From Hungatella hathewayi WAL-18680 (lineage in GTDB: Bacteria; Bacillota; Clostridia; Lachnospirales; Lachnospiraceae): a stretch of DNA of 64,000 nucleotides. The DNA is taken from positions 261,798-325,797 of the forward strand of contig NZ_JH379029.1 of the NCBI RefSeq assembly GCF_000235505.1, read 5' to 3'. This document shows, piece after piece, positions 27,276-36,221 of the stretch. The notes below the pieces were generated by a model. It saw only the letters and a list, made by a program, of their open reading frames with translations, did not search any database and was not told where the DNA came from. Every line of letters starts with the position of its first letter. The stretch's first letter is position 1. The position numbers and the translations under genes are program-made.

Positions 27276-29519
27276 CTAACTTGCCTCATAGGTCGTTCTG
27301 GCAATCAATTCATCCTGCACCACAGAATCAAGTTCCACAAAGCGGGCGCTGAAACCGCCAATCCGGATAATCAGATTCTGATATTCTTCCGGATGCTTCT
27401 TCGCATTGATCAAATCATCTCTTCCTATTACCATCAGATTCATCTGGTTCCCGTTATGCTCCAGGAACGTACGGATTACCAGTTTCACCTTCTCATAGCT
27501 GGTCTGGAACAGTTCCTTGGAGAATCTCACATTGTTGATAACCCCAGCATGGATGGAGTGGTCAAATTTACTCATGGAATTGAGAAGTGACGTAACTCCG
27601 TTTTTGTCCCCGCCGATGGAAGCGCCGTTGGCATTGGCCATGGCTTCTCCATTCTTTCTGCCGCAGGCGGAAGCCATAGTATAAGTTCCCCACACGGCGC
27701 TTTCACTGTTATTGACACTCACCATGTTATATTTGTTCAAACCGATAATATCCGTATATTCGATACTTTTCCGTGCAACATAGTTAAATACTAAAAGTGC
27801 CATATCATCCGCATAAGCATCGTCATTGCCATACTTCGGACAATTCTGCATCATTCTGCGTTCCTTTTCATACCCCTCAAAATTGCAGTCCAGAATATGT
27901 ACCAGTTCCTTTAAGGTCATAACCTTGTCATCGTATACCAGTTTCTTAATTGCAGTCAGACTGTCTGCAGCCGATATCATTCCCATAATTTCAGTTGTTC
28001 CGTTCAGATACCGCACACCGCCTTCAAAAATCGGTTTTCCACGTTCTACACAGTCTTTCATCAATATACTCAAATGCAGAAATGCCCCATTTTCTTCCAT
28101 CAGGTTATAACATTCCTTCTGGGCCCATGCCACGATAGCCAGTTCACTGTCAATCTGGGTTGTAAATGCCTGCCACAATTTATCAAAGCTGACAAACTCC
28201 TCCACATCCCCCGTATCCGGTCCGGCTGTCACATTGTAAAAGCAGTCCCTGCCATGGTGAAGCGTCAGTTCCAGACCCTTCAACAGGTTAACACCGCTGT
28301 TAGGCGTCCCAATACTCCGGCTCTCCAGCACATATTCCCCGCATCCGGCCGGTATATAGGATTCTGCATCCTCCTCCGGCACATCAAACACCTTCATGAC
28401 CGCCGGTATATTGGTATCATCGCTGTACAAAATAGGATAAGAACAGCCTTCGGCATTTACCTTAAGCGCTTTCTCGAACAGTTCTTCCTTCATTCCCTTA
28501 TAGTATCTCAGCGTCAGCTGTGGAACCACCCCTTTCACTCTTCTGGAGGTCTCCATGATAACCATCGCCAGTCTGTCCGCATTTTCTTCGTTCCTGCGGC
28601 CTTTCCCTCCGATAACCACTCTGGTATCATGCACTTTTCCAATAAAGTCATAATGCTTATACAGATGAGTCAGGTATCGTATGGCTGTCTCCTCATCCAT
28701 TACCCCTGCATCGATATCGCCTGCATACAAATCTCCCAGATAGACATCCATGCGCCCGTGGTTCATCAAATCAGAAAGCACCGCATAAATCCAATAAAGC
28801 TGCAATCCCTCGATAAAAGTCTCCGGTTTATTTGTTTTTATATTCCGCAATGCCTTTAGAAGAGTTACCAGATGCTCCTGTTCGCCTGCGTTTTCGATAA
28901 GTGTCTCCGTCTCTCTCTCATAAAATTCAATTGCGTCCACTACGGTATCAATCGCCAGCAAAAATGCATCGGAAAGACGACTGTCATCCTTGCGGTTTGC
29001 CTCCACCTCTACCCGCAGACCTGGAATACCTAATTGTATTAATTTATCCAAATCCGGAATTGTGAGCGCCAGTCTTCCCGTAGGAGTGCTTCCTGTTCCC
29101 AGCCGGATATCTTTTCCCATGTTTCCGCCTGTCTTTTTGTACTTCTCCAGATCGGCATGTTTTTCTGTGAAACGGTCATTCAACTTCTTTAACGTGTTCT
29201 CTTCTTTCCAGTAGGATACAGCTTCCAGAAACTCCTGGTTTTTCCCCCAGTCCTCCGGATAGGCATCAAGAATATCCTGGGCAATTTCTTCGTTAAAATA
29301 GTACGTATAGAGTCCGCCGTACTGAGGGCTGAACCCCACAATCCCATGTTTCACCCGTCCTACAATCAGGTCATCCTCATCCATGTCCACCAGAATATGA
29401 TTTGTCTGCATTTTAAGGCATTTGGCCTCCCGCAGATACTTATCGTTCTCCTCCCGGTACACGTTCGTAAAATGGATACAATATTCAGCCTGTCTCTTTG
29501 CTTCTGCTGCATTTATCAT
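27276..29519 (-). CDS. Glycyl radical enzyme of unassigned substrate (PFL/eliminase superfamily)
   Basis: A 747-residue glycyl radical enzyme. The radical site is Gly722 in RIGGFSARF, near the C-terminus. The thiyl-radical residue is Cys393 in IPAGCGEYVLES, followed by Glu395 in the C-x-E arrangement used as general base by dehydratases and lyases. Characterised eliminases read GCVEP here and pyruvate formate-lyase has two adjacent cysteines, so neither subfamily fits. The start ATG 29519 has GGAGGG eight bases upstream; a longer frame would run into the promoter region. The gene leads an operon with activase, MFS transporter and MarR, opposite an AraC gene. I do not assign a substrate; a diol, hydroxy acid or similar small molecule taken up by the MFS protein is likely. 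Confidence 0.93.
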   Translation of the reverse strand: MINAAEAKRQAEYCIHFTNVYREENDKYLREAKCLKMQTNHILVDMDEDDLIVGRVKHGIVGFSPQYGGLYTYYFNEEIAQDILDAYPEDWGKNQEFLEAVSYWKEENTLKKLNDRFTEKHADLEKYKKTGGNMGKDIRLGTGSTPTGRLALTIPDLDKLIQLGIPGLRVEVEANRKDDSRLSDAFLLAIDTVVDAIEFYERETETLIENAGEQEHLVTLLKALRNIKTNKPETFIEGLQLYWIYAVLSDLMNHGRMDVYLGDLYAGDIDAGVMDEETAIRYLTHLYKHYDFIGKVHDTRVVIGGKGRRNEENADRLAMVIMETSRRVKGVVPQLTLRYYKGMKEELFEKALKVNAEGCSYPILYSDDTNIPAVMKVFDVPEEDAESYIPAGCGEYVLESRSIGTPNSGVNLLKGLELTLHHGRDCFYNVTAGPDTGDVEEFVSFDKLWQAFTTQIDSELAIVAWAQKECYNLMEENGAFLHLSILMKDCVERGKPIFEGGVRYLNGTTEIMGMISAADSLTAIKKLVYDDKVMTLKELVHILDCNFEGYEKERRMMQNCPKYGNDDAYADDMALLVFNYVARKSIEYTDIIGLNKYNMVSVNNSESAVWGTYTMASACGRKNGEAMANANGASIGGDKNGVTSLLNSMSKFDHSIHAGVINNVRFSKELFQTSYEKVKLVIRTFLEHNGNQMNLMVIGRDDLINAKKHPEEYQNLIIRIGGFSARFVELDSVVQDELIARTTYEAS

Positions 29520-29616
29520 CGTTTTTTCCCTCCAAAGGTTTCTATCTATGTTATCTCTACTATAAAATAACCACCGTATTTTATCTTGTCTGGCGTTGAC
29601 CATTTTTTGTACTATA

Positions 29617-29645
29617 TTGACATTTTTCTTCTTTCCTTCTATACT
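29617..29645 (+). promoter_or_regulatory. Promoter of the AraC regulator beside the glycyl radical operon
   Basis: TTGACA (29617-29622), 17-base spacer, TATACT (29640-29645), an almost ideal promoter. The opposing operon has only a weak -10-like TATAGT and no good -35, as expected of an AraC-activated promoter. Confidence 0.7.
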
Positions 29646-29676
29646 CGTTATAGATATTGATAAAGAGGAGGCCCAT

Positions 29677-30546
29677 ATGGAATTTGTCACCTATACCAAT
29701 GAACCGGAAGGCATCGGAGTTCTTCACCAGACCAGTGTATCTCAGACAGCTCCCCTGCATTCCCACAAAGATTTCATAGAGGCATTTCTTGTCATCCACG
29801 GCAAAGCCCTGCACATCTCCAACGATCAGGTCGATATACTGACCGAAGGTTCATTCGTGTTGGTCCGGCAGAGTGACGTCCACTGTTACAGCTTTTACCA
29901 GTCCGAGCAGTTTGATTTTTACAATATCAGTCTTCAAAACTACGAGTTCAATAAGGTCATCAATCTGTTTAACGGTGACAGCCACATAACCGGGCTTCTC
30001 TCCCGCGCTTCCTCCCCCATCATTCAGCTGGAAGAACCGGAGCTTTCCAACGTGCGTCTAAAATTCGAAGAAATCATGAACCTGGTGGAACAGCAAAAGC
30101 ATTCTCTGGCGAAAATTCATTTTAAACTGCTTCTGGCCAACATGTTTCTGACTCATTGCTTTCAGACATTAGATATTTCTCCGGAGAAGCCGCTGCTGCC
30201 AGCATGGCTTTCTGATTTGATCACCGACATGCATCTCGGTGAAAACATGCAGGAAGGCCTCCCAGCTCTGCTTCGTCTCTCCGGCTACTCACAGGAATAT
30301 CTAAACCGTGTATTCCGAAAATACCTGGATTTAACCCCCACTCAGTTTATCAACAACATCCGGCTGAACCAGGCGGCTCTCCTTTTGTCAAAACCTTCTG
30401 CCGATATTCTGGATGTGTGCGATAGCTGCGGATTTCACAATCTAAGCCATTTTTACCATCTGTTCAAAACCTTTTATGGCCTTTCCCCTAAAAAGTATCA
30501 GAAACTCTGCCGGGAACAGATATCCGATACCACCATAAAAGTATAA
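29677..30546 (+). CDS. AraC family regulator
   Basis: A 289-residue regulator with an N-terminal cupin-like sensing domain (HSHKDFIEAFLVIHG near residues 30-45) and two C-terminal helix-turn-helix motifs (SGYSQEYLNRVFRKYLDLTP and the second ending FHNLSHFYHLFKTFYGLSP). AAGAGGAGG precedes ATG 29677. It is divergent from the glycyl radical enzyme operon and most likely activates it in response to the substrate. It ends at a strong bidirectional terminator. Confidence 0.93.
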   Translation: MEFVTYTNEPEGIGVLHQTSVSQTAPLHSHKDFIEAFLVIHGKALHISNDQVDILTEGSFVLVRQSDVHCYSFYQSEQFDFYNISLQNYEFNKVINLFNGDSHITGLLSRASSPIIQLEEPELSNVRLKFEEIMNLVEQQKHSLAKIHFKLLLANMFLTHCFQTLDISPEKPLLPAWLSDLITDMHLGENMQEGLPALLRLSGYSQEYLNRVFRKYLDLTPTQFINNIRLNQAALLLSKPSADILDVCDSCGFHNLSHFYHLFKTFYGLSPKKYQKLCREQISDTTIKV

Positions 30547-30548
30547 AA

Positions 30549-30594
30549 CCCCGGCCGGCGGGCGGCACAATGCCTCTTCGCCGGCCGGGGATTT
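30549..30594. terminator. Bidirectional terminator, AraC / GH1 genes
   Basis: A perfect 12-bp GC-only stem (30549-30560 with 30579-30590) with four T residues following on each strand, between the convergent AraC and GH1 stop codons. Confidence 0.9.
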
Positions 30595-31983
30595 TCATAA
30601 ATCCTCAAATCCGTTGTTTGCAGACAGTTCTAAAAACCATTCCCCGGATTTTTTTATGCTCTGTGCACAGTCATTTTTTAAATCTACTGAGATAAGACCG
30701 TAGCGGTTCTTATAAGCATTTCTCCAGGACCAATTATCAAACGCCGCCCATAAATGATACCCGAAACAATTGCTGCCTTCTGCAATTCCCCGATGCAGAC
30801 AGCGCAGATGTTCTTTGATGAATGCAATCCGGTAATCATCCTGGATTTGTCCATGATCATCTCGGAAACGCTCTTCATCCTCCACACCCATCCCATTTTC
30901 TGACACATACCACTTGATATTTCCATAATGGTCCCGGATGTTGATGGCGATATCATAAAGCGCCTCCTCATAAATCTCCCATCCCCGGTAAGGATTCATT
31001 TTCATGCCATCGAATGTATAGGTTTCAAAGTATTTCTCCGGCATCAGCTTCTTTTCTTCCCAGGGTGTACTTCTCCTCCTCACCCGCCTCGGAGAATAAT
31101 AATTCACACCAAGATAATCCACCGTGTTCTCACGAATTATTTGAATATCCTGCTCTTGATATTCCGGAAGGAAACCATCTTCCCTGGCCAATGCTGTCAA
31201 TTTTTCCGGATAATATCCTTTTACGGAAGGATCCAGGAAACATCTGTTAAACAACAGATTGGCCCGCTCTCCCGCTTCCACATCCTCCGCGCAGGCATTT
31301 TCTGGCACATAGGTTGGGGTCAGATTCAGAATAATCCCAATCTCTCCACTCATCTCCATGTCCCGAAAGCGTTTTATCACTTTGGCACTGGCCAGCTGAA
31401 TGTGAAATGCCACCTGGGCGGCCCGTTTCATATCACACACCTCCGGATAATGCACTTGGTACAGATATCCCTGCTCTGCCACCACCACCGGCTCGTTAAA
31501 GGTTGACCAGTAGTGAATTTTGTCACCATATTCTCGAAAGCAGAACTCCGCATAGTCCGCAAATGCATCGGTGATATCCCGATTTTCAAATCCCCCCTTT
31601 TCCATCCAGAACATGGGAGTATCAAAGTGAAACAGACAAATCATGGGTTCTATCCCATATTTCAGCAGACAGTCAATCACTTGGTGATAAAACTGCACTC
31701 CCTCCCGGTTAATACTGCCATCACGGTCATTCATGATTCTGCTCCACTGAATGGAAGTGCGGTAAGAGCGGATTCCCACTTTTTTCATATTTTGAATATA
31801 AGTTTCATAATCCCTGTAAAAATTGGAGGCTGTTATATTGCCGACCCCGTCAAAATATTTATCCGCCTGGCGTGTACAGTCATACTCCCAGATGGACTCC
31901 GCTTCCTTCCCCTTACTTCCCTCAGTCTGAGGTCCCGAACATGCCGCACCCCACATAAAATTCTCTTTAAAATAATACTGCAT
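30595..31983 (-). CDS. GH1 family beta-glycosidase
   Basis: A 462-residue GH1 enzyme. The acid/base Glu164 is in STFNEP and the nucleophile Glu362 in YVSENGMG. The subsite region near the C-terminus reads DNWSWRNAYKNRYG. In ordinary beta-glucosidases the residue at Ser419 is a Glu that binds O4/O6; Ser there, with the Tyr, resembles 6-phospho-glycosidases, but the Lys expected in that group is shifted by one. The operon has an ABC importer and a ROK kinase rather than a PTS, so a phosphorylated substrate would have to be made inside the cell. No signal peptide; acts in the cytoplasm. It is the last gene of the operon. Confidence 0.93.
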   Translation of the reverse strand: MQYYFKENFMWGAACSGPQTEGSKGKEAESIWEYDCTRQADKYFDGVGNITASNFYRDYETYIQNMKKVGIRSYRTSIQWSRIMNDRDGSINREGVQFYHQVIDCLLKYGIEPMICLFHFDTPMFWMEKGGFENRDITDAFADYAEFCFREYGDKIHYWSTFNEPVVVAEQGYLYQVHYPEVCDMKRAAQVAFHIQLASAKVIKRFRDMEMSGEIGIILNLTPTYVPENACAEDVEAGERANLLFNRCFLDPSVKGYYPEKLTALAREDGFLPEYQEQDIQIIRENTVDYLGVNYYSPRRVRRRSTPWEEKKLMPEKYFETYTFDGMKMNPYRGWEIYEEALYDIAINIRDHYGNIKWYVSENGMGVEDEERFRDDHGQIQDDYRIAFIKEHLRCLHRGIAEGSNCFGYHLWAAFDNWSWRNAYKNRYGLISVDLKNDCAQSIKKSGEWFLELSANNGFEDL

Positions 31984-31988
31984 CTATT

Positions 31989-32891
31989 CTATCCCTCCAA
32001 CTTGCACCTTTCTAAATAAAGGAAGTTATAAAGAGCGCCGTATAAGTTAGCATCGTTGCCCAGTGCCGCCGTATCCACTTCCGTGTCACTATATCCAAAC
32101 GCTTCATCTTCCTGTTTCAGCTGTACCAGTTTTTCTTCCAGCCTTGCCTTTAAGTCCGGCCGTCTGCTTATCGCTCCGCCTATTAAAATGATATCCGGGT
32201 CAAAGGCAAAGCTGACTGACAAACATCCTGCCGCCATATAATAATAGAAACGTTCTATGTATTCCCTTGCCTTCTCATCTGTCTCTGCCAACCAAAACAG
32301 CTCCTCTCCTGTCAGGTTTTTCTGCTGTTCTTCATTAAACCGGTTCACCGTGTTTACCACGGAATAGCTGGACCAACTCCGGTATCTTCCATTTTCATAA
32401 ATCAGTGGCATAAACCCGAATTCACTGGAACAAAACCTTCGGGTCTGACCTATCTTTCCTTCCTTGACATACCCGCCGCCGATGCCGCTTCCATATACCA
32501 GCGTGACTACATTCTGCCTGCCCTTTCCTCTGCCCTTCCAATACTCTCCAAGACAGCCGCAGTTACCGTCATTTTCCATCGCAATAGGCAGGCCGCCCAT
32601 CCTCTTTGACAACGCTTTTGCAACTGGAAACTCATGAATACAGGGAAGCGCGCTCAGTCCATGGACAATGCCACGCCTTTGGTCCACAAATCCCGGAGAG
32701 CTTATGGCAATCCCGGAAAGAGAATACTCCTTCTGCTGCGCATCAAAAATTCTTCCCATCGATTCCAAAAGCTGGTCAAAATCATCCGGATATGCCTCAC
32801 AGGTTCCTTTTTTTACTATTTCGCCTTCCCCGGTACATACCGCATATTTAACTCCGGTACCTCCCATATCAAATACCAAATAACCTTCCAT
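31989..32891 (-). CDS. ROK family sugar kinase
   Basis: A 300-residue ROK kinase. The phosphate loop is FDMGGTGVKYAV, the catalytic Asp lies in MENDGNC, and the second glycine loop is LVYGSGIGGGYV. The CxCGxxGCxE zinc motif common in ROK glucokinases and repressors is missing, as in ROK kinases acting on oligosaccharides or beta-glucosides. The C-terminal HTH of repressors is absent, so it is an enzyme. I start at ATG 32891 with AGGAG seven bases upstream. Between an ABC importer and a GH1 gene it probably phosphorylates the imported disaccharide or released sugar. Confidence 0.9.
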   Translation of the reverse strand: MEGYLVFDMGGTGVKYAVCTGEGEIVKKGTCEAYPDDFDQLLESMGRIFDAQQKEYSLSGIAISSPGFVDQRRGIVHGLSALPCIHEFPVAKALSKRMGGLPIAMENDGNCGCLGEYWKGRGKGRQNVVTLVYGSGIGGGYVKEGKIGQTRRFCSSEFGFMPLIYENGRYRSWSSYSVVNTVNRFNEEQQKNLTGEELFWLAETDEKAREYIERFYYYMAAGCLSVSFAFDPDIILIGGAISRRPDLKARLEEKLVQLKQEDEAFGYSDTEVDTAALGNDANLYGALYNFLYLERCKLEG

Positions 32892-32901
32892 GATCATGCT
32901 C

Positions 32902-33738
32902 CTATGATTTCACCGCTCCGTCAATAAATCCCTTGTAAATGAATTTCTGTGATAACAAAAATCCAATAAAAATCGGAATTGTCACTATCAGGATTCCCGC
33001 CGCAATCACACTCCAGTTGGACGAATACGGACCGATAAAGCGGTATAAAATTGTTGACATTACGCCCTTATCCTCCGATGGAAGATAGAGAAATGCCGTA
33101 TAAAAATCGTTGTAAATATAAGTCACCTTCAAAATTGCCGCTGTCGTAATAGCCGGCTTTAAAAGTGGCAGGATGATTGTCCTGTAAATGTTGAAATAAG
33201 AGCAGCCTTCCACCATAGCCGCTTCGTCCAGTGATAACGGTATCTGACTGATATACTGCTTATACAGATAGAGACTTACCACATCCACACCGGAGTACAG
33301 TATCACAATACTCATCAGATTATCCACCAGATTACATCCTGCAAATATTTTAAATATTATCAAATGTACAATCACTCCGGGAACAAACGAGGCCAGCAGA
33401 TACATCTTCTCTATCAACCGTTTTCCGGTAAATTCAAACCGTGTGATACAATATGCCACCATGGTTGCAAACAGGGTAGAGGTTATCAGGGTAACCACGA
33501 TAATGATACCCGTATTCATCAAACCGGTCAGCACTCTGCCATGTTTAAATAATGTAACAAAATTCTCAAAATTAAGCCAGTTTTCCGGCAGCACCAGTCT
33601 TCCGGTAGTCAGATATTCAATCTTTGTCTTGAAAGATGAAAGTATGACGCTGATAATCGGAATCAGGGTAACGAGCGTGACCACAATTAATACGGCATAT
33701 TTTAGCAGCGCTATTCCATATTTTTTCAGCTTAGCCAT
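32902..33738 (-). CDS. Carbohydrate ABC transporter permease (MalG-like)
   Basis: A 278-residue inner-membrane permease with six helices, CUT1 type. The EAA loop that docks the ATPase is LDEAAMVEGCSYFNIYRTIILPLLKP. The start ATG 33738 has AAGGAGG nine bases upstream and lies just past the stop of its partner permease. No cognate ATPase is encoded nearby, so a shared MsmX-like ATPase elsewhere is expected. Confidence 0.93.
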   Translation of the reverse strand: MAKLKKYGIALLKYAVLIVVTLVTLIPIISVILSSFKTKIEYLTTGRLVLPENWLNFENFVTLFKHGRVLTGLMNTGIIIVVTLITSTLFATMVAYCITRFEFTGKRLIEKMYLLASFVPGVIVHLIIFKIFAGCNLVDNLMSIVILYSGVDVVSLYLYKQYISQIPLSLDEAAMVEGCSYFNIYRTIILPLLKPAITTAAILKVTYIYNDFYTAFLYLPSEDKGVMSTILYRFIGPYSSNWSVIAAGILIVTIPIFIGFLLSQKFIYKGFIDGAVKS

Positions 33739-33739
33739 C

Positions 33740-34627
33740 TCAATCCTCCTCCTTAAAGACAATATTTTTAAAGACCAGTACAACTGCCACAACCATAAGA
33801 AGGACGATAGCCATGGCGCTTGCCTCCCCATACAGATTAAACTTAAATGCAGTCTCAATCAGTGTGGTAGTAAAGGTATTGGTTCCATTCTGTCCCTTCG
33901 TTAAAATGAACGGAATATCAAAGATTGCCACCGAATTGACCACCGCAAAAGTAGTCAGAAGTCCAATAATCATCTTGATATTTGGAAATGTAATCGCCCA
34001 GAATTGCGCCCAGCTGTTTGCCCCGTCAATCTCCGCCGCCTCGTATAAGTCTCTGGGCACAGACTGCATTGTGCCCAGATAGATAATAAAGCTGTATCCG
34101 ATATTTTTCCAGAGATAGATAAACGCAAGGCTCATATTTACAATGGAGCTGTCGGCAATCCATTTCCGAATCCATGCTTCCTGTCCCAACATGGTGAGAA
34201 TGCTGTCCAGACCGCCGTTGATTTCAAAAAACATTTGAAAAATTAAGGTTACCGCCACGGTGTTCATAATAAACGGGAAAAATATCACGCCCTTGAAAAA
34301 ATTGCTTCCCCGAAGCCCCTTGTACAGGATAGTGGCCAGGAACAGCGCCACCACCTGTTGAATCAATCCTGCCACCAGGTAATAAATCGCTGTCCGGAAT
34401 ACATTCCAGTACTTCTGGGTTGTAAATACTTTTATGTAATTGTCCAGTCCCACAAAATGTTCCGGTCTCGATACTCCGCCCCAGTCAGTAAAACTGTAAA
34501 AAAAGATGCTGAGCACCGGATACACAGTCAACAGTATCAACAATGCCATTGGCAGCAGTAAAAACAAAAAGATTAAAATCGAACGTTCCCGTTTCTGACG
34601 CCGCAACGTCCCCCTTGTATTTTTCAT
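33740..34627 (-). CDS. Carbohydrate ABC transporter permease (MalF-like)
   Basis: A 295-residue CUT1 permease with about six membrane helices after a basic N-terminus. The EAA motif is YEAAEIDGANSWAQFWAITFP. It forms the heterodimeric channel with the permease that follows at once, and lies 14 bases after the binding protein gene. Confidence 0.93.
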   Translation of the reverse strand: MKNTRGTLRRQKRERSILIFLFLLLPMALLILLTVYPVLSIFFYSFTDWGGVSRPEHFVGLDNYIKVFTTQKYWNVFRTAIYYLVAGLIQQVVALFLATILYKGLRGSNFFKGVIFFPFIMNTVAVTLIFQMFFEINGGLDSILTMLGQEAWIRKWIADSSIVNMSLAFIYLWKNIGYSFIIYLGTMQSVPRDLYEAAEIDGANSWAQFWAITFPNIKMIIGLLTTFAVVNSVAIFDIPFILTKGQNGTNTFTTTLIETAFKFNLYGEASAMAIVLLMVVAVVLVFKNIVFKEED

Positions 34628-34641
34628 ATCGTGTTAGCTCC

Positions 34642-35961
34642 TTATTGGAAATTCTGTGCCCAGAGTTTGTTAAGCTCCTCAAACTGCGCCCCTTTTCCAT
34701 CTATTGACGGCTGGATAATATATTCCTGAAGATAGGTTCCCACAGAGAATACATCTATCTTTGCAGCTCCTGCCATATCTGCTATCTTTGTATCCTTTGC
34801 AGGAGAACTGTAATACTCAACGTAATCCAAATCCTGAAGGGACTTTAAGTCCTCCACCTGTCTTCCGCCTTCCTTCATACTCTCATTCATACCTCTTGAG
34901 AGCGATACATTTTCACAGAAAAATACACAGAATTCTTTTGCCAGTTCCAGGTTCGGTGAATTCTTATTCACCCCTAAAAAGAGGTCTTCTGACACGCGCA
35001 CCTGAAGTTTATTGTCCGCGCTTACATTGTTCTTATATGGAAACGGTGCAAACTTAATAGTTTCCGGGTCTTTTCCCATCTCCTGTGCCACTTCTTTTAT
35101 CTGTGGCAGCGCCCATGTCCCAATTAACATAAACGCGGTATCGCCTGTGGCTACGGAGACTCTGGAGTTATCCCACTGCTCTGTCACCACATCGCCTTCA
35201 ATATATCCCCCTGCTGCCAAATCACCTAATAGTTTGCAGGACTGATATAATGGCTCCCCTTCAGCCCACGGTGTCTTGTTATCAACGATGGTATTGGCAT
35301 AAGCCGGGTCCTCCGAGATAGTGATTGCAAGATTGTCCCAGAAACGCAGCGGCCACTGAGCTCCGGCATTAGTATAGAAACAGTTCTTCCCGCTGGCCTT
35401 GATTGCTTCGCAGCATTCCATCAATTCATCATAGGTGACTGGTACCTTCCCGCCATAGCATTCATCCAGCACTTCCTGATTGTAAATCAGGCCCTCATAT
35501 ACCACGCCGATGGGAAGTCCATAACTCTGCCCGCCGGTTTGAATGTAATCTCCATAAAAATACTTCTCACCCAACTCTTTCGCATCCCCAAGAGGTGCAA
35601 AATACTGTGGCAAATCCGTTGTTTTCATAGACATAGGCAATAACAGGACATCGTCGTACTTTCCGCCTGTCAGACGTGTCACCTGCTGGTCCTCTCCCAT
35701 TTTCCCCATACCGGTCAGCGTGATATTGGTCACCTCCGGGTGCATTTTTTTAAATTCTTCAAATATTGGAACAATATCTCTCTCATAGGTGGCATCAGAT
35801 GTTTCTACATTAAATCCGATGCTTAATTCAACTCCATCTTTCGCACTGCCGTTCTCTCCGCTTTGACCCCCAGTTGTCTTCTCTCCTGATGAACCGCATC
35901 CACTCATCATGGATACTGCCAGCGCCATAACCGTTAACATGCTTACCATCCGTTTTTTCAT
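34642..35961 (-). CDS. Sugar ABC transporter substrate-binding lipoprotein
   Basis: A 439-residue CUT1-type binding protein. The signal peptide ends in the lipobox SMMSGCG with Cys22 as lipidation site, followed by a Gly/Ser-rich tether. The bilobed fold of the MalE-like class (SBP_bac_1/8) is recognisable by the KYDDVLLLPMSM and AGGYIEGDVV segments. AAGGAG precedes ATG 35961. First gene of the GntR-controlled operon; its ligand is probably a beta-linked oligosaccharide or glycoside given the GH1 enzyme. Confidence 0.92.
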   Translation of the reverse strand: MKKRMVSMLTVMALAVSMMSGCGSSGEKTTGGQSGENGSAKDGVELSIGFNVETSDATYERDIVPIFEEFKKMHPEVTNITLTGMGKMGEDQQVTRLTGGKYDDVLLLPMSMKTTDLPQYFAPLGDAKELGEKYFYGDYIQTGGQSYGLPIGVVYEGLIYNQEVLDECYGGKVPVTYDELMECCEAIKASGKNCFYTNAGAQWPLRFWDNLAITISEDPAYANTIVDNKTPWAEGEPLYQSCKLLGDLAAGGYIEGDVVTEQWDNSRVSVATGDTAFMLIGTWALPQIKEVAQEMGKDPETIKFAPFPYKNNVSADNKLQVRVSEDLFLGVNKNSPNLELAKEFCVFFCENVSLSRGMNESMKEGGRQVEDLKSLQDLDYVEYYSSPAKDTKIADMAGAAKIDVFSVGTYLQEYIIQPSIDGKGAQFEELNKLWAQNFQ

Positions 35962-36021
35962 AAATTTCCTTCTCCTTTTACTGTGAAATATCACGGCTTT
36001 TCTCGCATTGCCTGTGAATTG

Positions 36022-36077
36022 ATATTAGCACATTCCACTACCAAGGTCAATACTTTTTATTTTAAAAGTATATACTT
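36022..36077 (-). promoter_or_regulatory. Promoter and likely GntR operator of the ABC/ROK/GH1 operon
   Basis: Minus strand TTGACC (36050-36045), 17-base spacer, TAATAT (36027-36022). Just upstream are the 12-bp palindrome AAGTATATACTT (36066-36077) and an overlapping inverted repeat ATACTTTT/AAAAGTAT (36050-36057 and 36064-36071), good candidates for the divergent GntR regulator. Confidence 0.6.
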
Positions 36078-36149
36078 ATTAATAATATACAAATATACAT
36101 TTTATTTTATATGCATAGTTAACAAAAATTTTAAATATATTTCAATTCA

Positions 36150-36178
36150 TTGTTTCTGACTCAGAAATATGATATATT
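36150..36178 (+). promoter_or_regulatory. Promoter of the GntR/UTRA regulator
   Basis: TTGTTT (36150-36155), 17-base spacer, TATATT (36173-36178), 44 bases before the start codon. Confidence 0.5.
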
Positions 36179-36221
36179 AAGGCTGTATGATGATATTATC
36201 TTGTTGCAAAAGGAGCTTTCT

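Noticed and set aside
27276-29519. Annotation as pyruvate formate-lyase (pflB)
   Set aside because: The active site has one Cys followed by Gly-Glu, not two adjacent cysteines, and the activase carries two extra ferredoxin clusters.
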